The notes below the pieces were generated by a model. It was given only the letters and a program-made list of their open reading frames with translations. It had not been told where the DNA came from and made no database searches. A program made the position numbers and the translations under genes. Shown one piece after another: positions 56,419 through 64,000 of a DNA stretch of 64,000 nt (its first letter is position 1; each line of letters opens with the position of its first letter). The stretch covers positions 34,570 through 98,569 of the forward strand of contig CAWKPE010000026.1 of assembly GCA_963851385.1 (NCBI GenBank). The letters are read 5' to 3'. The stretch comes from CAWEFA01 sp963851385. Its GTDB lineage: Bacteria > Bacteroidota > Bacteroidia > Bacteroidales > DTGW01.

Positions 56419-59400
56419 TTATTCGTTAGCGTTCATTAATGATTTGATTAGCATGGGATATTCTTTTAAAGTTTTTAACATTGTATCAATATCGAAATTA
56501 TTAATTGAAGTTAACAAACGGTTGCCATATCTTATTAAACCCTCGATATTATGTTTCTTTCCAAGGTCCTTAATTTTGTATGCAAAATCTTCGACTTCAT
56601 TTATCGGTTGCTGATTTTCAAATGTTTTCCAGATATTAAAATATTCACTTTCTAAAAAAGGCCTGACAGCATTGATAACATCATCAGAATTTATGTTTAA
56701 AGTTAAATTATTTTTAGTTTTGTTTACATTTGATTCCTGTAGTATGGTATGAGGCAGAAAGCGAGTTAATTCAAGGAATACATCATTTATTTGAATTGGT
56801 TTTATAAGAATACCATCAAAATTATGAACCTTTAATCTGTCTCTTTCTTCAACGCTTGCTGATGCAGTAGTTGCAATTACAGGTATATTTTTTAAAACCG
56901 GATTACTGCGGAATTTTTTCAAAAGTTCAAATCCATTAAGAACGGGCATTTTAAGATCGGTAATTATCAAGTCGGGTTTTTTTACCTGTGCAATTTCGTA
57001 TGTTTCTATACCATCGCGTGATTCGTATATTGTCAGACCCGTATCCAGCAAGACACTTTTTAAATACTTGAGGTTATTTTCAACATCATCTGCAATTAAA
57101 ATATTAGCGGGTTTAAATTTGATATTTCGAGGATCGATGGTACGTATTTCAGTATTATCCACTTTTTGGTGCGATGTTTTGATATTTTTTAATATTACAG
57201 TAAAGCAACTTCCTTTGCCGGGTTCACTTTCTACTGAAATTGTACCATTAAGAAATTCAACAAGACGTTTGGTAATTGTAAGACCAAGTCCTGTACCGCC
57301 ATATTTTTTTGTACTTTGACCATCCTGCTGGGTAAATGGTTTGAACATGACTTCCTGGAATTTCTTGTCAATACCGATGCCACTGTCCTTTACCTCAATT
57401 TTCAGATCCACGTATTCATCCAGGTTTAGTGCATGCTTATTTATACATTGAACATATGCTTTTACAAATCCTTTATCAGTAAATTTAAGAGCATTGCCTA
57501 AAAGATTAATCATAATTTGGCGAAGACGCACTTCATCAACTTCAAATCCTATTGGAAGACTGCTATCGGTTTCAATACTAAAATCCAATTCTTTTTCTTT
57601 TGCTTTTATTGAGAATAAGTATTCAATGTCCTTAAAAAGCAGGAAAGGATCTACTAATTCTGTAAGAAGCTTCATTCTTCCTGCATCAATTTTTGAGAGA
57701 TCGAGAACATCATTAATAAGAGTAAGTAAACTCTTACCGCTGCTTTTAATAGATTCCAGGAAACTCCGTTGTTGTTCATCATTTATTTTTGTATTTAGTA
57801 ATTCTGCAAAACCGAGAATAGAATTCATGGGAGTCCTGATTTCATGGCTCATATTTGCAAGAAATTCACTTTTAGAGCGACTTGCAAATTCAGCGGTTTC
57901 TTTTGCTAATTTCAACTCTTCTTCTGCTTGTTTTTTTTCTGTTATATCATCTTTAACAGCAACAAAGTGGGTAATGTCTCCATTTAGATTCTTAACAGGT
58001 GATATATTTACCTTTTCCCAATAAAAAATTCCACATTTTTTTCTATTGCATATTTCACCTTGCCAAATTTGGCCTGATTTGATAATATTCCAAAGCTCTT
58101 TATAGAATTTATTATCATGAACTCCAGATTTCAAAATGTTTGATTTTTTGCCCAGTATTTCATCAGTATCATACCCGGAGACTTCAGTGAATTTTTTATT
58201 AGTATATTCTATGATGCCTTCAGTATTTGTAATTACAACTGATGCATGGCTTTGCTCAATTGCCATTGAAAGTTTTATTAACTCCTCTTCGGCAATTTTT
58301 CTTTCTAAAATGTTTCCTATCTGTATGCCAATTTGTTCCATTAAATAGGGCATATTTTCATCGGAAATAGCTTTTTGTTCTGAAAAGAATTCGAATAAAG
58401 CAACTACTCCGCCAGATATGAAAATGGGAAATACAATCAAACTTTCTAATCCAAATTTTAGTGCCTCGTTACATAATTGATAATCATTTTTGTATTTTTC
58501 AATTTTAATCCATTGTGCTTTTTTATCTACCAGGGCTTTTACATGAATAGGGCTTATTTTAAGATTATTAACTTGTTCATAAGTCTTCATCAATTTGAAG
58601 TATTTGTTTGGCATTGAAGAGTACCACAATGACTGAGGTTTATTAAGAAGGTACTTGGAGTTATAACTAATCACGTGTCCCAGGGGCCAATATGTATAGC
58701 TTGAGATTAAAGCCAAAGAGGATCTCAAAACTTCTTCAGCAGTTGGTGCTTCATTTGCTTTTAAAGCAATATCTTTTAAAATCCGGCTACTTCGTTCCTG
58801 CGTTTTTAATAATACTTCTGCAAATTTACGATTACTGATATCCGCGATAGCTCCAAACATTCTTAAACCTTCTATAGGATCGGATACATATAATCCACTA
58901 TCCTGGATGTAGATATAACTACCATTCTTCTTTTTAAACCTATATTCAAGATAAAAGCTTTTTAATTCATTGAGGGCTTCATCGCGTTTTGATATATAAA
59001 TTTTTCTATCGTTTGGATGAATTCGCTTAATAAAATCGTTGATAGTTATTTTATAAAATTCTTCTTTCGAATAGCCGGTGACTTTTTTAATGGCACCGAG
59101 CCATTTGATCGTGTTGTCATTTAAGGAATAGTCATAAATAACCTGTCCTGTTTTTTCAATTGTAATCCTGTAGCGTTCTTCACTCGTTGTGATTTCTGTT
59201 GTGCGTTCCAGAACTTTTTTTTCAAGTGTTCGATTAACTTCTTCAAGTTGATTTTTTGCTTTTACCAGTTCTTCTTCCGCTCTTTTTTTATCGGTAATGT
59301 CTCTTCCAATTCCTGCAATGCCAATTATTTTGCCTTTCTCATCAAAAAAAGGAACTTTAGTTGTGGAAAGCCATTTTTGATTACCGTTTACATCGGTCAC

Positions 59401-60192
59401 TTGTTCTTCTATATTTATAAGAGGTTTTTTAGTTCGTTTAATATGCATTTCATCCGACATAAATTTTTTTGCTAATTTTTTATTATAAAAATCGTTATCG
59501 GATTTTCCAATAAATGAATCAGGAGATGGAAGACCAAGATGAATAGCATGAGCCTGGTTTGTCAGCAAAAAGCGACTATTTAAATCTTTAATATATACTA
59601 AATCCGGTACGGTATCGAGTAATATTTTTACCAAGTTTTGTTCGGATTTAAATTGTTGTTCCGAATTTTTAAGTTCTGAAATATTCTGAAAAATTATTAA
59701 AACAGTTTTTACATTTCCATTTGTATTGTCTATAGGAATGCCTGTTACACGAAACGACTTAAAGTTGTTTCCTTTAAAAACAATAGTTATATCATCTTTT
59801 GAACAAGTTTTGCCTTTAAAAGCTGTTGATAGAGGAAACTCTTTGATATTATATTTTTTATTAGTATTGGAATTTATTATTTTGGCCCTGCCAATAAAAT
59901 TAGTAGCATTAAGATTGTCATTTAATACTTTTCCAAAAATTTTTCTCGCTTGTTGATTGGCGTAAAATGGTTTTGAAAGTCCTTTTTCAAATACCAATAA
60001 GCTAAATGGCAAGTGTTCAATAATCGTATTTAACTTGTTATATTCAACCCCTATTTCATCAATTTGTTTTTTTAATATCTTGGGGAAATTGCCTAAGAAT
60101 TTTGAGTTTCTCCTTGGATTATCGATAGAAAAATTTTCCTCAACTATTTCTTTTAGGTTAATTATAGATGGAAATAACTTGTTTGTTTTCAT
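56419..60192 (-). CDS. Large PAS/GAF hybrid histidine kinase with receiver and C-terminal helical domain
   Basis: 1257 residues, no membrane helix. PAS ~53-175, PAS ~185-305 (ending IAGIGRDITDKKRAEEE), coiled coil, PAS ~340-460, GAF ~470-635, PAS ~650-760 (ending VAVKDDITEKKQAE). HisKA has FLANMSHEIRTPMNSILGF (His ~783); ATPase ~885-1005 (INLLGNALKFTDKGF; KDSGIGIDKKF; GGTGLGLTITKRL); receiver ~1035-1150 (LIADDVENNLKYLKSVL; DLIITDLKMPVLNGF). The last ~95 residues are helical (VEDFAYKIKDLGKKHNIEGL), like an HPt-type bundle but without a clear phospho-His motif. It is probably a soluble multi-sensor integrating several signals, followed by the REC-kinase gene. Confidence 0.93.
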   Translation of the reverse strand: MKTNKLFPSIINLKEIVEENFSIDNPRRNSKFLGNFPKILKKQIDEIGVEYNKLNTIIEHLPFSLLVFEKGLSKPFYANQQARKIFGKVLNDNLNATNFIGRAKIINSNTNKKYNIKEFPLSTAFKGKTCSKDDITIVFKGNNFKSFRVTGIPIDNTNGNVKTVLIIFQNISELKNSEQQFKSEQNLVKILLDTVPDLVYIKDLNSRFLLTNQAHAIHLGLPSPDSFIGKSDNDFYNKKLAKKFMSDEMHIKRTKKPLINIEEQVTDVNGNQKWLSTTKVPFFDEKGKIIGIAGIGRDITDKKRAEEELVKAKNQLEEVNRTLEKKVLERTTEITTSEERYRITIEKTGQVIYDYSLNDNTIKWLGAIKKVTGYSKEEFYKITINDFIKRIHPNDRKIYISKRDEALNELKSFYLEYRFKKKNGSYIYIQDSGLYVSDPIEGLRMFGAIADISNRKFAEVLLKTQERSSRILKDIALKANEAPTAEEVLRSSLALISSYTYWPLGHVISYNSKYLLNKPQSLWYSSMPNKYFKLMKTYEQVNNLKISPIHVKALVDKKAQWIKIEKYKNDYQLCNEALKFGLESLIVFPIFISGGVVALFEFFSEQKAISDENMPYLMEQIGIQIGNILERKIAEEELIKLSMAIEQSHASVVITNTEGIIEYTNKKFTEVSGYDTDEILGKKSNILKSGVHDNKFYKELWNIIKSGQIWQGEICNRKKCGIFYWEKVNISPVKNLNGDITHFVAVKDDITEKKQAEEELKLAKETAEFASRSKSEFLANMSHEIRTPMNSILGFAELLNTKINDEQQRSFLESIKSSGKSLLTLINDVLDLSKIDAGRMKLLTELVDPFLLFKDIEYLFSIKAKEKELDFSIETDSSLPIGFEVDEVRLRQIMINLLGNALKFTDKGFVKAYVQCINKHALNLDEYVDLKIEVKDSGIGIDKKFQEVMFKPFTQQDGQSTKKYGGTGLGLTITKRLVEFLNGTISVESEPGKGSCFTVILKNIKTSHQKVDNTEIRTIDPRNIKFKPANILIADDVENNLKYLKSVLLDTGLTIYESRDGIETYEIAQVKKPDLIITDLKMPVLNGFELLKKFRSNPVLKNIPVIATTASASVEERDRLKVHNFDGILIKPIQINDVFLELTRFLPHTILQESNVNKTKNNLTLNINSDDVINAVRPFLESEYFNIWKTFENQQPINEVEDFAYKIKDLGKKHNIEGLIRYGNRLLTSINNFDIDTMLKTLKEYPMLIKSLMNANE

Positions 60193-60532
60193 GATTTATA
60201 ACCCAGGGATTTTTTTAAAATACGTAAATAGAAATTTAAAAGTTTGGAAGAATGCAAATAAAATTCAATGTTAAATTAGAAATCCATTATTTTCTTTAAT
60301 AAAGATAGCACATTTAATATTAATAATAAAATCGTCAAATAAATTTCAAATAATTGTTTTATAGGAAATTATGAATTAATATGTTGATTCGAACAAATTA
60401 ATATTTATCATTGTTTTATTTTTCACAATTAAGATGAATATTTATATTTGCGGGATTTTTTATGAATGAATATAAATCATCCATTTCTTTATTTTAAATA
60501 ATATTAGATAGAAACATTAAACAATAACGAAT
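60193..60532. other. Divergent intergenic region between the hybrid kinase and pckG
   Basis: 340 bp of AT-rich sequence without a gene. It holds the pckG promoter element (60443-60451) and presumably the promoter of the kinase on the other strand. No repeat or terminator is evident. Confidence 0.6.
60443..60451 (+). promoter_or_regulatory. -7 promoter element of pckG
   Basis: TATATTTGC exactly fits TAnnTTTGY, leaving an ~80-base leader before the pckG ATG at 60533. A TTG at 60411 is farther upstream than the usual -33 spacing, so the -33 box is unclear. Confidence 0.55.
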
Positions 60533-62320
60533 ATGACAAACAATAAAAAACTAGTAGAATGGGTAAAAGAATGGGCAGAGTGGTGCAGCCCTGATTCAGT
60601 GCATTGGTGTGATGGTTCTGAAGCAGAAAACCAAGATTTGCTTGATTTAATGGTAAAAACGGGAATGGCAGTTAAATTAAATGATAAAAAGCGCCCGGGT
60701 AGCTATTATTTTCAAAGTGATCCAAGTGATGTTGCCAGGGTTGAAGACCGCACTTTTATTTGTTCAGTAAAAAAAGAAGATGCGGGACCTACTAATAATT
60801 GGATGGATCCAGAGGAAATGAAAAAAACTTTACGTTCATTTTATAAAGGTTGCATGAAAGGAAGAACAATGTATATAATTCCTTTCAGCATGGGACCATT
60901 AGGTTCAAATATTGCTCATATTGGAGCTCAGATTACTGATTCTCCTTACGTTGTGGTCAATATGCGCATAATGACCAGAATGGGCAAAGCCGTTCTGGAC
61001 ATATTGGGAAATGACGACTTTATACCTTGTGTTCATTCTATCGGAGCACCTTTGCAGAAAGGGCAAAAAGATGTAAAATGGCCGTGTGCACCAATAGAAC
61101 AAAAATATATTTCCCATTTTCCGGAAACTAATGAAATTTGGTCTTATGGTAGTGGTTATGGAGGCAATGCACTATTAGGTAAGAAATGTCTGGCATTACG
61201 AATAGCCTCAAATATGGCTCACCGCGATGGATGGTTAGCGGAACACATGCTGATATTGGGCATAACTAATCCAAAAGGAGAAAAAAAATACTTTGCTGCG
61301 GCTTTTCCAAGTGCTTGTGGCAAAACCAATTTAGCAATGCTTATTCCAACAATTCAGGATTGGAAGATTGAATGTGTTGGTGATGATATTGCTTGGATGA
61401 AATTTGGAAAAGACGGGCAATTATATGCCATCAATCCGGAAGCAGGATTCTTTGGAGTAGCACCTTTTACATCAATGCAGACTAATCCTAATGCCATGTT
61501 AAGCTGTAAAGCAAATTCAATTTTTACCAATGTTGGGTTAACGCCTGATGGCGATATATGGTGGGAAGGTATTGGATATGACATGCCTACCGGAACAATT
61601 AACTGGAAAAATAAAGTTCATAATCCTTCAACAGGTGAACCATGCGCGCATCCGAATGCACGCTTTACTGCACCTGCAGGCCAATGTCCCGTTATTGACA
61701 AGGATTGGGAAAATCCGAAGGGAGTGCCTATTTCAGGTATTCTGTTTGGAGGCCGTCGGCCCGGAACTGTACCTTTGGTTTACCAGGCTTTTGATTGGAA
61801 CCATGGTGTATTTGTCGGATCTATTGTTGGTTCAGAAGTTACTGCGGCAGCAATTGGACTTAAAGCCGGTGTTCGTCGCGATCCTTTTGCCATGCTTCCA
61901 TTTTGTGGATATCACATGGGTGATTATTTTGGTCATTGGGTAAAAATTGGCGAAAAAGCTCCTGACAAGAATAAATTACCAAAAATTTTTAATGTCAATT
62001 GGTTTCGCAAAGGTACTGATGGCAAATTCCTGTGGCCAGGTTATGGTGATAATATCCGAATTTTGAAATGGATTTTTGAACGCATTGAAGGCTCTGTTGA
62101 TGCAACTAAAACTCCAATAGGTTTTGTTCCTAATAAGGAATCTATTGATGTGAGCGGTTTGCCAATTCATTCTGAAAAGATGGAAGAGCTGCTCAAGGTT
62201 GATAAAAATGAATGGAAAGCTGAATGTGAACTTATTGCTGAACATCAGGCAAAATTTGGCGACCGTTTACCTAAAGAAATGGTTAAACAATTCGAAAGTT
62301 TGAAACAAAGACTTTCATAA
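60533..62320 (+). CDS. pckG: Phosphoenolpyruvate carboxykinase (GTP)
   Basis: 595 residues, full length for the GTP-dependent class. Visible sites: MGPLGSNIAHIGAQITDSPY, WPCAPIEQKYISHFPE, GNALLGKKCLALRIAS, the nucleotide loop AAFPSACGKTNLAMLIPT (~residue 260), metal-binding ECVGDDIAWMKF, and GILFGGRRPGTVPLVYQAFD near 403. It interconverts oxaloacetate and PEP; in fermenting Bacteroidota it can also fix CO2 toward succinate. Single gene with its own promoter. Confidence 0.97.
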   Translation: MTNNKKLVEWVKEWAEWCSPDSVHWCDGSEAENQDLLDLMVKTGMAVKLNDKKRPGSYYFQSDPSDVARVEDRTFICSVKKEDAGPTNNWMDPEEMKKTLRSFYKGCMKGRTMYIIPFSMGPLGSNIAHIGAQITDSPYVVVNMRIMTRMGKAVLDILGNDDFIPCVHSIGAPLQKGQKDVKWPCAPIEQKYISHFPETNEIWSYGSGYGGNALLGKKCLALRIASNMAHRDGWLAEHMLILGITNPKGEKKYFAAAFPSACGKTNLAMLIPTIQDWKIECVGDDIAWMKFGKDGQLYAINPEAGFFGVAPFTSMQTNPNAMLSCKANSIFTNVGLTPDGDIWWEGIGYDMPTGTINWKNKVHNPSTGEPCAHPNARFTAPAGQCPVIDKDWENPKGVPISGILFGGRRPGTVPLVYQAFDWNHGVFVGSIVGSEVTAAAIGLKAGVRRDPFAMLPFCGYHMGDYFGHWVKIGEKAPDKNKLPKIFNVNWFRKGTDGKFLWPGYGDNIRILKWIFERIEGSVDATKTPIGFVPNKESIDVSGLPIHSEKMEELLKVDKNEWKAECELIAEHQAKFGDRLPKEMVKQFESLKQRLS

Positions 62321-63208
62321 TAGATGAATTTCTATTGACAATTGGTGATAGAAAAAACCGTCTCAAAAGTTATTTTTCATTGTCATTCCTGCGTTCCGAA
62401 AGTTCGCATTCGCGTCAAGCTAAGAAACATAAGTTCTTAATATAAGGCTACTCTTTATGCCCGTAGGGCCGTAATATTGGTAGCCCCGGGTGTAACCCGG
62501 GGTAAAATTGCCAATCAGGTGAAGTGCGCCACGCAAAATATTTAATCGATGTTAAAGTGTTAATTGGCGCACAATATGTTTGGCTATTCAAGAGGCAAAT
62601 TATTTAGGATATCTCAATTGCGTGCCAAATAAAAATTGTAGCTTAGATTTAAATTGTGCTTGGCACGCTAAATTCCGATGAACACCTAGCCAGGGGTTTG
62701 CACCCCTGGCTACCAATGTACAACTCCTTCGGAGTTAAGAAGAAAAACGGACCTCAGATTGATGCGAATGCGAACTTTCGGTAGCGGGAATCTATATATA
62801 ATCGAGTGTGTGAAGATTCCCATTCCAGAAAGTTCGGGACATGGGAATGACGGTTTTGAGTTATGAGCTACTTTTGAGCAACCTCTTATTAATTATAAAT
62901 TTGAAAAAGTCTTTTTTTTCGAATCAAATTTTGAACAAATATTTAATTACTGTTTTTTATTTAAAAACTTAATAAATGAAACAATTTAATATTTATCATT
63001 CAATGTCGTTTAGTTAAGCAGTTTTATATCATTGGTCATACTTCGACAAGCTCAGTATGACCTCATTTTATTGTCACCCTGAGCTTGTCGAAGGGTGTTT
63101 TGTTCTTTAATTAAAGACATGGATTTATTATTCATTAAATCAGTAGATTATAAAAAATTAAATTTGAATTGAAAATTTCTTTTTATCTTCGCATGAAATT
63201 TTTCTGTT
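62321..63208. repeat. Palindrome-rich intergenic mosaic between pckG and plsY
   Basis: No gene in ~890 bp. An outer inverted repeat (62396-62418 against 62759-62781; 18 bp perfect, 22 of 23 overall) frames ~385 bp with inner hairpins: ACCCCGGG...CCCGGGGT near 62480-62503, CAGGGGTTTGCACCCCTGG near 62692-62710, and ACTCCTTCGGAGT near 62724-62736. A second symmetric layer (TCATTCC...GGAATGA) lies just outside (62383 and ~62845). 63034-63062 (GGTCATACT...AGTATGACC) and 63075-63097 (CACCCT...AGGGTG) are the paired hairpins also seen at 17268-17327. The whole looks like nested, non-coding mobile repeats. Confidence 0.75.
63163..63192 (+). promoter_or_regulatory. Possible plsY promoter
   Basis: TTTG at 63163-63166 as the -33 box and TATCTTCGC at 63184-63192 as a TAnnTTYG -7 box, spaced 17 bp. 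The plsY ATG is 17 bp further on. Confidence 0.45.
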
Positions 63209-63841
63209 ATGGAAACAATAGTGACTGTTTTATTAATTCTTTCAGCGTATTTGTTAGGTTCCATTCCAACGTCAGTGTGGGTAGGAAAATGGTTTTATGA
63301 TATTGATATTCGTGAGAAGGGAAGTGGTAACGCGGGAGCTACGAATACAATCAGGGTACTTGGATGGAAAGCCGGAATATCTGTTTTTATTGTAGATGTA
63401 CTAAAAGGGTTTGCAGCCGTTGAATTGGCTTATCTTTCCCCTCTTCATTCCGGGACAATGATGTTTATAAATTTTCAAATTCTATTAGGAATAATTGCAA
63501 TAATAGGTCATATTTTCCCACTATTGGCAGGATTTAAAGGTGGCAAGGGCGTTGCGGCACTTCTTGGAATAATTATAACTCTTACAACCGGCCCTGCATT
63601 ACTTTCTTTTGGAATTTTTATTTTGGTACTTTTACTTTTTAAATATGTTTCTTTTGGTTCAATGATGGCTGGTATTTCCTATCCAATAATAGTATCGTTT
63701 TTTTATCCCAGTTTGTCCGATTCATTAAAGATTGCCTCAATTGTGATGGCATTGATTCTTATAATTACTCATAGAAAGAATATCAAAAGGCTCTTAAACG
63801 GGGAAGAAGCGAAAGCTTATTTTCTGTTTAAGAAGAAATAG
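63209..63841 (+). CDS. plsY: Acyl-phosphate:glycerol-3-phosphate acyltransferase
   Basis: 210 residues of the PlsY membrane enzyme, which makes lysophosphatidic acid in the first step of phospholipid synthesis. The active-site loops are present: LLGSIPTSVWVGKWFYDIDI, REKGSGNAGATNTIRVLG (~35-52) and HIFPLLAGFKGGKGVAALLG (~103-122), with membrane helices between. The C-terminus HRKNIKRLLNGEEAK is typical. Single gene, convergent with the clpB end. Confidence 0.96.
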   Translation: METIVTVLLILSAYLLGSIPTSVWVGKWFYDIDIREKGSGNAGATNTIRVLGWKAGISVFIVDVLKGFAAVELAYLSPLHSGTMMFINFQILLGIIAIIGHIFPLLAGFKGGKGVAALLGIIITLTTGPALLSFGIFILVLLLFKYVSFGSMMAGISYPIIVSFFYPSLSDSLKIASIVMALILIITHRKNIKRLLNGEEAKAYFLFKKK

Positions 63842-63880
63842 TAAAATATTGAACTAAGAATATAGAGCCAAGAATTAAAA

Positions 63881-64000
63881 TTACTTCTTAATAAATACCA
63901 AGCCTTCTCCAAAACTTTCTACAACTATTTTATCTGACTTGTTTAGTGTGCCAGCGATAATTTGTTTGGATAATTCATTTAAAATATGTTTCTGAATCAC
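63881..64000 (-). CDS. clpB: ClpB chaperone, C-terminal end (partial)
   Basis: The last 39 codons on the minus strand read VIQKHILNELSKQIIAG and end VVESFGEGLVFIKK. This is the C-terminal D2 small domain of the ClpB disaggregase (RVIQxxxxNxLAxxIL pattern). The gene continues beyond the window. The stop codon is 40 bp from the convergent plsY end. Confidence 0.8.
   Translation of the reverse strand: MIQKHILNELSKQIIAGTLNKSDKIVVESFGEGLVFIKK

Overview
The window comes from the chromosome of an AT-rich Bacteroidota, most likely an anaerobic or microaerophilic member of the Bacteroidales or a near relative. This is inferred from a SusC/SusD nutrient-uptake locus, a full Bat (aerotolerance) operon, a GTP-type PEP carboxykinase, MnmA/PgeF/PlsY sequences of Bacteroidota type, promoters fitting the TAnnTTTG pattern, and a general lack of Shine-Dalgarno sites. 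No rRNA, tRNA or CRISPR array was seen.

Layout. 1-3.8 kb: end of a SusC gene, SusD and two surface lipoproteins, closed by a terminator. 3.87-8.9 kb: an accessory patch with an RHS/YD-repeat gene lacking its N-terminal export part, a small membrane-protein gene that may be its immunity gene, and an IS1182-type insertion sequence with long inverted ends. 9-10 kb: a secreted GH5 glycosidase. 10.5-14.2 kb: a TPR-CHAT protease-like lipoprotein and a 34-codon Pro/Gly/Lys-rich peptide gene with its own terminator. 14.2-17.1 kb: a frame-disrupted AddB-like nuclease. 17.4-20.9 kb: housekeeping genes (cysH, pgeF, an ICMT-like methyltransferase, mnmA). 21.2-30.3 kb: the Bat operon (moxR, a small secreted protein, DUF58, an anchored protein, batA-batE). 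30.3-33.1 kb: cupin, then a three-gene set (COG1900, NIL-ferredoxin, COG2122) matching the sulfide-dependent homocysteine pathway known from methanogens. 33.2-40.5 kb: DoxX, an alpha/beta hydrolase, acylphosphatase, an acetyltransferase, glutathione peroxidase and two PAS/GAF sensor proteins, most carrying frame breaks. 40.8-52.5 kb: a large chemotaxis cluster, all on the minus strand (cheB, cheD, a kinase-like protein without its histidine, cheR, a chemoreceptor, cheW, cheA, cheY, a STAS protein, a long coiled-coil protein, a response regulator). 52.7-60.2 kb: a Crp-type regulator, another receiver protein, an acetyltransferase, a YggS protein and two hybrid histidine kinases. 60.5-64 kb: pckG, a palindrome-rich intergenic mosaic, plsY and the end of clpB.

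Two themes stand out. First, signalling density: eight receiver domains and five kinase or kinase-like proteins sit in about 24 kb around one chemosensory core, with no flagellar gene in view, so the output may be gliding, pili or another behaviour. Second, frame breaks are confined to 14.2-17.1 kb and 31.9-46.3 kb. Most of those I could reconstruct are repaired by removing one base, which looks more like consensus error than gene decay, so the affected genes are described here as whole genes.
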